From contig BTPG01000007.1 of the NCBI GenBank assembly GCA_036245525.1, forward strand, positions 121,445,694 through 121,509,693: DNA of 64,000 nucleotides, read 5' to 3'. Shown here in pieces: positions 1 to 10,900 of this stretch (the first letter of the stretch is position 1; every line of letters starts with the position of its first letter). Position numbers and translations under genes: made by a program. The DNA is from Semisulcospira habei (Eukaryota > Mollusca > Gastropoda > Semisulcospiridae). The notes below the pieces were generated by a model. That model made no database searches. It was not told where the DNA came from and worked only from the letters and a program-made list of their open reading frames with translations.

Positions 1-440
1 CATACTGGGATTTGGGGCTGAAATTAGCAGTCGAATTTTTGTAGACTATTGTAGTTTATTCTAGAAAGTTCTTTTTTTAAAATTAATATTTATGATTTTC
101 AGTTACGTGTTCCGTTCTGATTAGTTGCGTTGTGTGAATTCGTTGGATTTTTCTGGAAAGTTGTTCTACTATAAAAGATGGTGCTAGTAAGCACTTGTGT
201 ACATTGTCATACATTGTCAGTTGTAGGGACACACAGTTTATCGTAGGTACGTGGCCAGTATAGGGTGTACATTGTGAGAGTCGCAGCGTAACGGTGGTGT
301 ACGTTGTATGAGAAACGCATTGTGTCGCCAGTGTTGACATTTTGCAGAGGAGACATTGTATCAGTGTTGGTGCATTTGGGAATGCATTGTGTGGAGATCG
401 CATCGCTGAAATAAAATATTGTTGGAACTGTTACTCCAGT
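1..440 (+). repeat. 5' LTR (right part) of Gmr1-like Ty3/gypsy element
   Basis: Bases 1-341 align with 5957-6298 of the 3' LTR with scattered substitutions, so the two LTRs have diverged. The first ~445 bases of this LTR lie left of the window. A TATA box is at 170-177 and an AATAAA polyadenylation signal at 410-415. The exact right edge cannot be fixed because the 3' LTR lacks the corresponding part. Confidence 0.8.
170..177 (+). promoter_or_regulatory. TATA box of the 5' LTR
   Basis: TATAAAAG, preserved at 6129-6136 in the other LTR. It lies about 240 bases before the AATAAA signal, as expected for an LTR promoter driving the retrotransposon RNA. Activity is inferred. Confidence 0.55.
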
Positions 441-642
441 GTAGTCTACATCTTTAAGCCACGTGTGACGGGTTGCAGCTGAGTGAAGTTTCTTTAAAAG
501 GACCTTACGTGCGTTCGTCTGGTGTGATATCATACTACGACTACGACTCAACACGTAACATTTTGGCACCTTCGACGGGACATCTTCAGTTGGCTCAGTG
601 GAAAGGGTATCAGAAGAAAACAGCCAGCAGTGAAACGCAGAG

Positions 643-1931
643 ATGGCGACATCGGAAATGGAGACATTCCTGAAAATTGGAAAGGAATGTGGACTCAAAA
701 GAGCTCAACTCCTCGAGTTCGTAAAGGAGAGAGAGAGGAGAAAGAAGAAAGGAAACGAGAGAGTGAAGAAAAGGAGAGACTGGAGAGAGAGGAAAGAAGA
801 AAGAGACTAGAGAGAGAAGAAAAGTTGATTGATGATGTACATTGCTTAACGTCCGACAGCACAAGCTTTCAGGACGTGCCTGCACTGCTTGTGAAAAAAA
901 TAAACAGAACATGAATGTATGTCGCCAGCGGTCAAATACATTAAAAACCTAACACATGGGCCTAAATAAAGCTAAGACATTTAGCAACACACATCCAATA
1001 TCAGAGCTACAGGCAGTGCAGACAGTAGGAGGTTTAAAAGGCAAATACAGGTGAATGGACAAGGGTAGACAGAAACACATGCCCAGAATAGAGAGAAAAA
1101 CCCCCTGGGGCTGACCAGGTGACCCTGGAACTAAAAATACCTAACCCCACCAAGTCCCCAGGCAGACCCGGTGGGTAGAGAAGAAAAGGAGAGACTGGAG
1201 AGAGAGGAAAAAGAAGAAAAGAGACGAGAGAGAAAAGAAAAGGAGAGATTGGAGAGAGAAGAAAGAGCTAAAGAACTTGAAATCAGGAAACTCAAAATTA
1301 AAGCAGAAGAGGCAGAGAAACAGCGAGAAGAGACGAAGAGAGCAGCGACAACATGAAATTCATCTAAAGCAGATGGAGATAGAGGCACAGAGCCAGAGAG
1401 CTACTGAAGCAACAACCTCAGCCAGCAGAGAGCAAACAGCCCGTGCACCAAAACTTCCACCTTTTGTTGAAATTTCAGATAAGATGGACGCTTATCTAGA
1501 GCGATTCGAGCGCTTCGCAAGCAGCAATAACTGGAGACAAGAGACTTGGGCTATCAAGCTGAGTGCACTTCTAACTGGCAAAGCGCTTGAATTTTTACAC
1601 CCGCTTGCCAAGAGAAGAAGCCGAAGATTATACGCAGTTGAGAGCCGCCCTACTGAGACAGTACGACTTCACTGAAGATGGTTACAGGCGACGATTTCGG
1701 AACTGCAAGCCTGAAGAAGGAGAAACACCCGGCCTATTCATTGAGATAATCAGGAGCTACCTGAAGAAATGGATAGAGCTGGCTGGTTTAAACAAAGGGT
1801 ACCAGGACCTGTGTGACCTCATCATCAAAGAACAAGTCCTCAACGCATGTTTTAAGGACCTGGCCGCCCACCTCAGAGAGCAAAACGACCAGTCCCTAAA
1901 GGCCCTCCCCGACTTAGCTCAAAGATACTGA
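643..1931 (+). pseudogene. gag: gag of Gmr1-like gypsy element, SCAN-like capsid, frameshifted
   Basis: The start at ATG 643 gives MATSEMETFLKIGKECGLKR, followed by a long Glu/Arg/Lys-rich coiled coil. This matches the N-terminal layout of SCAN-type Gag proteins. The frame then shifts several times (near 740, 1277, 1600 and 1929), and the coiled coil is split by a SINE at 825-1176. The capsid-like part (about 1480-1931) contains KWIELAGLNKGYQDLCDLII followed by KEQVLNACF. This resembles the SCAN fold core, which is known to descend from Gmr1-like Gag. The product would be a structural retrotransposon protein. It cannot be translated as one chain here, so this is a dead copy. Confidence 0.75.
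825..1176 (-). mobile_element. SINE (GGGACGTTAAGCAATGTACA family) inserted in gag
   Basis: Same repeat as at 9197-9575, 12827-13200 and 28764-29145. It is flanked by a 12-bp direct repeat, AGAGAAGAAAAG, at 813-824 and 1177-1188, which reads as a target-site duplication. The local sequence is GA-rich, so part of the match could be chance. Reading on the minus strand ends in the TGATTGA-type tail near 825. Confidence 0.75.
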
Positions 1932-1941
1932 CGCTCACAAC

Positions 1942-2712
1942 ATGAAGTTCGGGCCCATTAAGCCGCAGCGTGTGTCTGCACCAGCAGAGGAAATCCACAA
2001 TGTCAGAGACACCCCAAAATACAAGCCCGTGGAGAACCTGACATGTTTTCTCTGTGGAAAGAAAGGTCACAAGGCGATACGGTGTCCTTCTAAAAATGTT
2101 CCCCGAGGCTATAACACAAGAAGATCCAACCAAGATCGCGGGATAGCAGGCAGAAGCAGTACCACGTCTCAGCACAGAGCCGCCGATGTATTAGCCAATG
2201 ATGTGACGTCATCCAGTGACTTTGAGTCTGGAGAAACGCGAGTGACACCAGAGCTGATTGAATCTTTCAGAAAAATATGGACGCATCCCAGTAGGAGATG
2301 GGGCTACATTTTTACCAGTCTCAAACATTGCGCTGCCTGAGAATAAAGTGCCGAACATGCCGGTGGTATCAGGATTCTTTGGAAACACACCAGTGAGAGT
2401 GCTGAGAGATACCGGTTGTAGTTGCATCATCGTGAGAGAGGACCTAGTAACTGAAGACCAGAAGCTACAGGAGTGGATCACCCTCATTTTGGCCGACGGA
2501 ACTGTGAGGATTATCCCCCTTGCCAATGTCAGCGTCGACACACGTACCTGAGAGGAGAGGTGAAGGTGCTATGCGTGCCCCAGTCTACGATCTTATCGGA
2601 AACATTGATGGTGCCCGAAACGCAGACGATCCAGATTCAGTTTGAAGACCTAAAACATGTGCTGTTACCACAAGAAGTCAAGCAAAGAAGAGTCACCAGA
2701 CCATCCCTCTAA
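1942..2712 (+). pseudogene. gypsy zinc knuckle and aspartic protease region
   Basis: The first frame carries a CCHC zinc knuckle, CFLCGKKGHKAIRC, which binds RNA in Gag. After a frameshift near 2260-2340 the next frame reads VPNMPVVSGFFGNTPVRVLR followed by DTGCSC. This is the retropepsin active-site D-T/S-G motif with the preceding beta strands. Another shift near 2540 leads to the linker ending at 2712. The order Gag-knuckle-protease is normal for gypsy elements. The next recognisable domain is integrase, not reverse transcriptase. Confidence 0.75.
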
Positions 2713-3075
2713 AAGTGGCGGACAACACGGAAGCAGCTGTGGTGAATAGGGAAAGGCTGGTGGAGCTACAGAGAGCCGACCCTACGCTTGACAAGTTATG
2801 AGGTCAGACCGAGCCTGTAACGCGAAAGGGAAATGAGATAACCTTCGAGACCAGACACAATATCCTGTACCGGATATTCAATAGCAATGGAGATAAACCT
2901 GTGCGTCAAGTAATAGTTCCTGAATCATTGAGGATACAGGTGATAAAATTGGCCCATGATTCCATATTGGGAGGACATTTGGGAATCAACAAGACCCTCG
3001 ATAGGATCCGAGCCGTCTTCTACTGGCCTGATATGGGAGGCGACGTCACCCGATTCTGCAGGTCGTGCGACATAT
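2713..3075 (+). pseudogene. gypsy integrase N-terminal zinc-binding domain (5' part)
   Basis: Contains LGGHLGINKTLDRI and YWPDMGGDVTRFCRSCD, the H2C2 zinc-binding domain of retroelement integrase. The linker before it (2713-2900) carries in-frame stops. The frame is cut after CRSCDI by the RTE insertion at 3076. The missing CQK...IPKG continuation resumes at 4225. Protease followed directly by integrase is the Gmr1-like domain order. Confidence 0.8.
3063..3075. repeat. Target-site duplication, left copy
   Basis: The 13-bp sequence TCGTGCGACATAT recurs at 4212-4224. Removing one copy and the DNA between them restores the reading CRSCDIC of the integrase zinc finger, which fixes both insertion points. 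Confidence 0.9.
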
Positions 3076-4211
3076 TACTTACTTACTTACGCCTGTCACC
3101 CCTACCCGGGTATAGGCCGTCGACGAGAGATCTCCAGAAACTCCTGTCCTGTGCTTCTCCTTCGATTCTACTCCAGGTGGTTCCCAGTCTCTTGATGTCT
3201 GCTTGGAGGTCTCGACGCCAGGAGTTTCTCGGCCTACCTCTTTTTTCCTCTTTCCCTGGGGGTTCCATGACAATGTCTGCCTAGTGATACTGGAAGCTGG
3301 CTTTCTCAGACTGTGACCGATCCATCCCCATCTTCTTCGCCCAATTTCATTCTCTGCTGTTATCTGCTCTGTTCTCTCCCAGAGTCTGACGTTGCTGATC
3401 TTCTCTGGCCAGTGGATTTTCAAAATTCTTCTAAGGCAACTGTTCATGAAGGTTTGTACTCTGTTGACTGTGGTTTTTGTCAATCTCCAAGTCTCTGCTC
3501 CATATAAGAGAACTGCTTTTACATTGGAGTTGAAAATCCGGACTTTGGTGTGTTGTGACAGCTCTCTGGAGCTCCACACTTTTTTCAACTGGAGAAAGGC
3601 TGCTCTGGCTTTACCGATTCGTGCTCTGACATCTGCATCAGTGCCGCCTTTTTTGTCTATGATGCTCCCGAGATAGGTGAAGGACTCCACCTCCTCCAAC
3701 GTGGTGCCAGCACGCAAGACTGGTTCTTCCCTGGTTGCGTTCAGCCTCATTGTCTTTGTTTTCTGTTTGTGAATGGTGAGGCCCACTTGGGACGAGATGT
3801 CAGCAAGCCTCGTGGTCTTGTCCTGCATTTGTTGATGAGTGTGGGACAGTAATGCCAAGTCGTCTGCAAAATCGAGGTCGTCAAGCTGTGTCCACAGTGT
3901 CCACTGTATTCCACTTCGTCTGTGCTCTGTGGTCATCTTCATGACCCAGTCTATGGCCAGTAGGAAGAGGAACGGAGACAGCAGACACCCCTGCCTGACA
4001 CCGGTTCTGACCTGGAGCTCCCTGGTGAACTGCCCTTCGTGGATCACGCGATATATCATGCCATCGTAGCTGCTCTTGATCAGGCGGACGAGCTTTGTGG
4101 GTACACCGTAGTGTCGTAGGAGTTTCCACAGAGTCTCTCGGTCCACACTGTCAAATGCTTTCTCATAATCCACAAAGTTGACGTACAGCGGGGAGCTCCA
4201 CTCCAAAGACT
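3076..4211 (-). mobile_element. RTE-like non-LTR retrotransposon, 5'-truncated
   Basis: The minus-strand frame of ~400 aa has reverse transcriptase motifs [39 protein letters not shown] and [11 protein letters not shown]-terminal segment [15 protein letters not shown] is typical of this invertebrate family. The catalytic FADD is intact. The 3' end (low coordinate) has a TTAC/TAAG microsatellite tail, usual for RTE elements. The endonuclease is absent because of 5' truncation. A frameshift lies near 3250 in the C-terminal arginine-rich part. It sits in the gypsy integrase with 13-bp target duplications. Other copies lie at 49172-49510 and 52488-55474. The RTE clade is my best assignment, not proven. 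Confidence 0.85.
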
Positions 4212-4224
4212 TCGTGCGACATAT

Positions 4225-5150
4225 GCCAGAAAACAATCCCCAAAGGAAAGGTGCCCAAGGTTCCTCTAGAGAAAATGCCATTGATCGATATGCTTTTCAA
4301 GCGGGTGGCTGTGTTGGGGCCAATATCTCCTCCAAGTGAAGATGATCATCGCAACATTTTGACCCTGGTGGACTACGCTACACGTTATCCTGAGGCCATA
4401 CCGTTGAAGCAGATCGACACTCCAACAGTGGCAGAGGCGCTCATCGACATGTTCAGCCGTTTGGGGATTCCTGAGGAGATCCTGAGTGACCTGGGAACTC
4501 AGTTCGTCTCCGACTGCATGGAGGAAGTCAACCGGCTATTGAGCATCCGACACCTTACTACCACCCCTTATCACCCCATGTGTAATGGGCTGGTTGAAAA
4601 GTTTAATGGAACATTGAAGGCTATGCTGAAGAAACTGTGTGCTGAACAGCTAAGGTTGTGGCATAGATATATCAATGCCTTGCTCTTCGCATACCGTGAA
4701 TTTCCGCAAGATTCGACAGGGTTTTCCCCTTTTGAATTACTGTAGGAGCTGTGGACCAAGGATATCGACGCGCCTGAGGTGAAGATCAGCTACCAGTACG
4801 TCTTCGACCTGAGAGAGAAGCTGGAAGATACCCTCAGGATGGCTCGAGAAGAACTGGGGAAGGCGCAGAACAAGGGGAAGCTTTACTTTGATCGTAAGGC
4901 GAAACCTCGACAATTCCAGCCAGGTGACCAGGTATTGGTTCTTCTTCCTACCGACAACAACAAACTCTTGATGCAGTGGAATGGACCCTACGTTGTCGAC
5001 ACGTGGTTGGCATCAACGACTACATAGTCAAGGTCAACAACAAGGTGAAGACTTACCATGCTAATCTGCTGAAGAAGTATATTGAGAGAGGTCAAGACAA
5101 ACCACAACTGGCGGCATCGGTGCGTCTTGCTGATGACGAAAGATAGACGA
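4225..5150 (+). pseudogene. gypsy integrase catalytic core and C-terminal part
   Basis: Continues the zinc finger ([12 protein letters not shown]) and then the DDE core: ILTLVDYATRYPEAIPL, IPEEILSDLGTQFVS, YHPMCNGLVEKFNGTLK. The second Asp (SDLGTQF) and the Glu (VEKFN) are present. The first catalytic Asp is not: the usual VAVDLVGP-like stretch reads VAVLGP, a two-codon loss. A stop lies near 4743. The C-terminal part has QWNGPYVVD and, after a frameshift near 5000, KTYHANLLKKY. The copy is inactive. Confidence 0.85.
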
Positions 5151-5232
5151 CGAGAACCTTTTTGACGTTAAATTACAGTCTGTCAAGGGTTCGCAGAACT
5201 TTGGAGCGGATTACCTGAGCAGAGCAGTTTAA
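5143..5232 (+). pseudogene. Residual RT linker joined to last codons of RNase H
   Basis: The frame reads IDDENLFDVKLQS and then VKGSQNFGADYLSRAV followed by a stop. G.QN..ADYLSR is the characteristic C-terminal end of the gypsy RNase H domain. It lies downstream of integrase, so the original order was protease-integrase-RT-RNase H as in Gmr1-like elements. An internal deletion with a junction near 5175-5185 removed RT and almost all of RNase H. Identification rests on a short motif. Confidence 0.6.
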
Positions 5233-5362
5233 ATGAACATTTCTGTGTCCATAACAGTTTAAAGAAACATTTCGGTGTCCATGAGAGTTTAAAGGGACAT
5301 GTCTGCGCTCAGGACAGTTTAAAGGGACATGTCATCGCTCAGAACAGTTTAAAGGAACTGTT
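5222..5362 (+). repeat. Short tandem repeats (CAGTTTAAAGGGACAT type)
   Basis: Five degenerate units of about 32 bp, each beginning near AGTTTAAA and containing ACATGTC/ACATTTC, lie between the RNase H stop and the polypurine tract. Such arrays occur in the 3' untranslated region of some LTR elements. Confidence 0.7.
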
Positions 5363-5496
5363 GAGACGATTATTTGAAAGTAGTTGATTTGATTTCATTT
5401 TGATGTGAAATTCTTATTATTTATGGTTTTGTGTAGGTTAATACAGCCACAACCGTATTTTTGAGATTTGAGAAGAAATTTTTGTAAATTTCATTC

Positions 5497-5511
5497 TAAA
5501 AAGGGGGGTAA
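5497..5511 (+). promoter_or_regulatory. Polypurine tract (plus-strand primer)
   Basis: AAAAAGGGGGGTAA lies immediately before the LTR start TGTTACG. Its position and composition fit the plus-strand priming site used in reverse transcription. Confidence 0.7.
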
Positions 5512-6298
5512 TGTTACGATTGTGGTTGTGTTGTTCCATGAGAGCATGCATGTATTAATCGTAGGAAACGATCCGATATTTATTTGAGCTATCTTGGTTA
5601 CGAATCACGTACCTTTTCAGTAAGATTCTCTATCGTTCGCGCAGAGAGCGAAATTGACTTTGTTATGATACGCTAAGATTAGTCCGGAAGTTTCTAGCAA
5701 AGTCGCACGGAGAAGATCGGTCGATTTTTGTTATACGTAGATTCGCTGAGAATAAACTAGTACGTTTGAGCAAGGTCGCGCTGTCTAGTGACCTCGCAAG
5801 TGTGACGTCAAAGTGTAAGCAACACTTTGCCGCACAGTAGTAGAGCCGCTCTATTCTTAGTCATAGTTGTTTTCTGTGCGCGTGAAATTAGCAGCTAGTC
5901 AGTTTGTATTATGAAAGGTCGTGAACGGTCTGCCATACTCTTGTGTGACGTCATTACATACTGGGATTTGGGGCTGAAATTAGCAGTCGAATTTTTGTAG
6001 ACTACTGTAGTTTATTCTAGACAGTTCTTTTTTTTTTATTATTAATATTTATGAGTTTCAGTTACGTGTTCCGTTCTGATTGGTTGCGTTGTGTGAATTC
6101 GTTGGATTTTTCTGGAAAGTTGTTCTACTATAAAAGATGGTGCTAGGAAACACGTGTGTACATTGTCATACATTGTCAGTTGTAGGGACACACAGTTTAT
6201 CGTAGGTACGTGGCTCGGATAGGGTGTAGATTGTGAGAGACGCAGCGTAACGGTGGTGTACGTTGTATGAGAAACGCATTGTGTCGCCAGTGTTGACA
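5512..6298 (+). repeat. 3' LTR of the gypsy element, right end lost
   Basis: Starts TGTTACGATTGTGG directly after the polypurine tract. From 5957 it matches the 5' LTR up to 6298, then diverges abruptly. The last ~100 bases, including the AATAAA present in the 5' LTR, are missing. The TATA box is at 6129-6136. The following 130 bases (6299-6427) hold nothing I recognise. Confidence 0.85.
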
Positions 6299-6427
6299 GG
6301 TGCATTATCCTGCACAAAAGTGAAGCCTTGTGAATTGTAAAAGCTGGCAGAGTATTTTTTGTGAAATTACTAGTGAAAATATCGCGCATGGTTTGCTGTC
6401 TATTCTACGAGTCAGCGCATTGGCTAA

Positions 6428-7039
6428 GAGCTGTTCTTAATTGGACGAACTTTTGATCGGCAAACCTAGATCGGAGAAGATCGGCGATCTTTTGGGTTGT
6501 TTCTTAATTGAGGTTGAACGAACCTACGCGAACTTCAGCAATCCAGATTTGCCATAGTTCTTTTTCTTAACTGAAGTGCTTGATTCGGCGTACTTACTGT
6601 CTGCGAAGGTGTTCAAAATGGCTGCCGCTATACCGCTTCGCGATTTGAACGATGTTTGTTTTTGTACTCCTTTCAGTAGCGACCCCACAATCAGCGTTGC
6701 ACCTCCCACAAATCAATAAAAATAGGTCTTGTTCTTCGCACGAGTGAAATATCGCCGTCCGCCATATTTGTTTGTATCGGTGACTGTCTTCTTATCTCCA
6801 ACGCAGAAGAGGGTAAAAGTTTTGACCAATCAGAGAAAAGGTTCGCCTTTGTTTGCTCAACACGTTAAGCGAACCTTTTCCGACAGCGAACTATGGTTTG
6901 CCGAGGTTTGTGAACTACTTCGAACTAGGTTCGCCGTATCTTTAGATCGTCCAATTAAGAACCAATCTGGTTCGTCCGAGATCGTAAACTGTAGTTCGTC
7001 AGAGTTCGCAAACTAAAGTTCGTTTAATTAAGAACTTGC
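6428..7039. mobile_element. Harbinger-derived MITE 1
   Basis: Begins GAGCTGTTCTTAATT and ends AATTAAGAACTTGC, imperfect inverted termini, next to TAA (left) and TTA (right). The internal sequence matches both ends of the 10.1 kb Harbinger at 7682-17801, including the transposase start region (reads MAAxxPLRDL). It is therefore an internal deletion derivative. It shares its right TTA with MITE 2. Confidence 0.85.
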
Positions 7040-7043
7040 TTTA

Positions 7044-7656
7044 GAGCTGTTCTTAATTAGACGAACTATTGATCGGCAAACCTAGATCGGAGAAGATCGG
7101 CGATCTTTTGGTTTGTTTCTTAATTGAGGTTGAACGAACCTACGCGAACTTCAGCAAATCAGTTTTGCCATGGTTCTCTTTCTTAACTGAAGTGCTTGAT
7201 TCGGCGTACTTACTGTCTGCGAAGGTGTTCAAAATGGCTGCCGCTATGCCGCTTCGCGATTTGAACGATGTTTGTTTTTGTACTCATTGCAGTAACTACC
7301 CCACAAACAACGTTGCGCCTCCCACAAATCAAATAAAAATTGGTCTTGTTCTTCGCACGAGTGAAATATCACCGTCCGCCATATTTGTTTGTATCGGTGA
7401 CTGTCTTCTTATCTCCAACGCAGAAGAGGGTAAAAGTTTTGACCAATCAGAGAAAAGGTTCGCCTTTGTTTGCTCAACACGCTGAGCGAACCTTTTCCGA
7501 CAGCGAACTATGGTTTGCCGAGGTTCGTGAACTACTTCGAACTAGGTTTGCCGTATCTTTAGATCGTCCAATTAAGAACCAATCTGGTTCGTCCGAGATC
7601 GTGAACTGTAGTTCGTCAGAGTTCGCGAACTAAAGTTCGTTTAATTAAGAACATGC
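7044..7656. mobile_element. Harbinger-derived MITE 2
   Basis: Close copy of MITE 1 in the same orientation, flanked by TTA at 7041-7043 and 7658-7660. It contains ATGGCTGCCGCTATGCCGCT at 7231, which corresponds to the first codons of the transposase at 17633. No complete coding potential remains. Confidence 0.85.
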
Positions 7657-7689
7657 TTTAAGGCTAACGGTAAAGGTCTTACGGCTGTT

Positions 7690-7870
7690 CTTAATTAGAC
7701 GAACTTACCCGTACATTTGTTCGCCAACTCTGACGATCTAGAGTTCGCGATCTCGAGCGAACCAAGTTAGTTCTTAATTGGACGATCCAAAGATACGGCA
7801 AACCTAGTTCGAAGTAGTTCACGAACCTCGGCAAACCATAGTTCGCTGTCAAAAAAAGTTCGCTGAGCAT
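7690..7870. promoter_or_regulatory. Harbinger left subterminal repeats
   Basis: Dense GAAC/GTTCG words plus an internal copy of the terminus (GTTCTTAATTGGACGATC near 7770). Similar clusters lie at the right end (17680-17795). Repeated subterminal words are typical transposase-binding regions; binding is inferred. Confidence 0.45.
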
Positions 7871-7967
7871 GTTGAGCAAACCAAGGCGAACATTTTCTCT
7901 GATTGGTCGAAACCTTTTACACTTCTGCGTTGGAGAACGACGATATTTAATTACCGTTTCAACAACC

Positions 7968-10900
7968 ATGGAAAACGGCGGCGACATTTCACTTTCCTAT
8001 GAGGATTTGGAGCTTTTTATTGATGTGTGGGAGGCACACCCTTGCTTGTGGGATGCCGCCTGCAAAGAATACAGGAACAGGATGTCGCGGAACGCCGCCC
8101 TGCATCAGATAGCAGACACATTCGACCGTGGGTGGTCTGTTGGTAAGTACATTATTCACCCAGTCGCAACGAATTGTGCTGGGCATATGCTGGGGTTTTA
8201 ATTTGAGTTTTCGCGCAGACTGATGGCAAAGTCAAAACTGACAACCAAAACATTCATCTAGCTACTATCCTGTATTGATCATTTACGCATTATTCATTTA
8301 TTTTAACTAACCATACTAATTACTATTACTATAGCATAATGTCCATACCATGAGGCATCAAACTGATGGAACACTATTGCTATTTAAAAAATGACGTCTG
8401 GGAATTCCTTGATCATCGTCAGAACATTTGCGAAAAAGTAGCTATAAATCTTGTACCTCCAGTCGTCAACAAAGAGGCAGACACGACGTCACCAAATCTT
8501 CAGACCTAAATTGCGTATTCTCATACAAGACAGTGTACGTAGTTCACAAACGTGCCTGATCATGAATGAAAATAAGCATACCTGTCTTACAGATTGTTGG
8601 AGCTATTTTTGTTAGTGTTTGAACTTTTAGGTTGTGGTGCACTTTACCGCAAAAGAAAACTAAAATGCAGATAAAACACACGATTCAGTCCGATTACATT
8701 CCGACATATAGATCCACATGATCTCGGATTCCACGCTTGCTCGTAACCTTCTTACTTCGAGCACTAGTGGCATGAGACAACGAGGTCAATCATAACAGCC
8801 TACAGGTTAGCTCTGATTAGCTTGCTACATTGCAAAGCACCGAGATTATAAAGCACAACTTCTTCACAACTTCTTGAGCTGTCATGGTCGATTCAACAGA
8901 CGATCATTGGATGTATTCACCGTACACATTTGATGATCTATGGCCTGATTTGAAAGTGAAAGGGTTGCGCTTTCACACATATATCCAATGATACGGAAAC
9001 TGCAGTGCATGGTTTATTCACTGAAGGTTCACACCATGGAGGAGAACTGAAATTTTATCAAAACAAATTTAAAATTGAAAAATAAAGCACACTAAAACTA
9101 TTACGACTTATTGACTAATGGAAAACAAGCTCATGCCACTCTGTTGTTGGGATTCCTAGTGCTCAGCGAAGCAGACTTCATGCGTTCGAGTTTTTTTAAA
9201 AGGCCCCACCCGGGTCAGCCCTGGGGGACTTGGGTGGGGTTAACTACTTTTTAGTTCCCAGGGTCACCCTGGTTAGCCTCAGTGTGGGTTTCTCCCACTA
9301 TTCTAAGGCATGTGTTTCTGTCTACCCTTGGTCCATTCACCTGTATTTTCCTTTTTTAAACTGTCCCTACTGTCTGCGCTGCATGTAGCTGTTGATATTG
9401 GATGTGTGTTGCAAAATGGTCGTAGGTTTATTTAGCATATTACTTAGACCGGCTGGCAACATACATTCAATATTCTGTTTTGTTGGGGTTTTTTTTTCAG
9501 TAGCAGTGCAGACACGTCCTGAGAAAGTCTTGTTGCGGTCGGGACGTTAAGCAATGTACAACCAACCAACATTCTGTTACAAAGCAGTATACACATACAA
9601 ACCACTGAATCACTTTGAAGTTTGAAAATACGTGCCTTTATTTACAGTTCACTATAATACTGAACCACCTTACTGAGAAGTTGCCCACTGACATAGAAAC
9701 ATCGAATCAGATTAGAAGCTGTAACACGCAATGTTTATGGATCATTCATTGACAAAACCCCAGCTTTACCGCACTTAGGAACTTTGAAAATAGTTGACAA
9801 TACGGCATCGCAGTGGAACTCTGTATGCATGCACATAATATAAACGTGAGACGAACATTTTCAGAACAACTTAGATGGGAAGACCCAATAAAGACAAATT
9901 AGTAGACTATCTTTGGACCCGCTGCTGAAGAGTGGCGTCGGAAGACGGCGCAGGGATAGGGGTGGAGTAGGATCCTCCAGGCGTGGGTGTGGGATCCACA
10001 GGGCGTGACTAAGGGTACAGGTGCACATCAGCTACCTAATCTGCCAAGAGGTGATTCCATCGTTTTGTGGGGTCGTACATTCCAGCCAATTTGGAAAAAC
10101 TGAAAAAGATAACTGGCACAGAGCGTGGGAGTGTTTCACTTCTTAATTTTAGACATTGTAGACAACAATAACGTCTATCACATGATGTGCATTAGAGTTG
10201 TGTTTGACTGTTAAAATAAATACTCTGCTGCAGTTATAACCTGTCCAAAGCATTTGCTTAGTTACCGTGTTATTGACCCACACAATTTTCCTGGTTACCC
10301 AATTACATCCGGAGGCTGATTTTTAAAAAATGTGCTTATTGTCCTATTAAGGCTACTTTACAGATTAGGAGATAGATCAACAGCAAGACATGTATTCAGC
10401 ATGCTAGTTCAAGGGTGGTGCCATATAGCTTGGTGCCTCAAGCGCCAAACTATTCTGGCACCACCTTGAACTATCAGTCAAGGGTATGTCAAGCAGTGGG
10501 TGTATCAGGATAAAAAGTGTTAAATATAATGACACCATTTTAACTTGAGGTAAAGTATTAATGTGAAATGTTTGCTGTTTGTTTGTTTTCAGAGGATGTC
10601 AAGAGAAAACTTGAGAGTCTGAAATCATATCGAAGACTTAAGAAACAGAAGCAAGAATCATCCTCTACAGGTTCAACAGGTGGAAAGAGGAAGGACTGGG
10701 TCCATTTCAACCGTATACACTCTTTTTTTTTGGACGTGTTGAATACAATGGCAGCACTGTGACATGCAGTGACACTGGCACTCTCCAGGAGAGTATTTCT
10801 CCTAGCCAATTGACAGTAAGTGCCATTTTTAAACTCTAGAGTTTTGCTACTGGACAGCACCAGGTCCCATAAAAAAAAGTCTCTGAGTGCGTCTCTCACA

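Noticed and set aside
7069..7485. 138-aa protein in MITE 2
   Set aside because: A spurious frame through Harbinger ends; only the short MAAAMPLRDL stretch in another frame is of coding origin.
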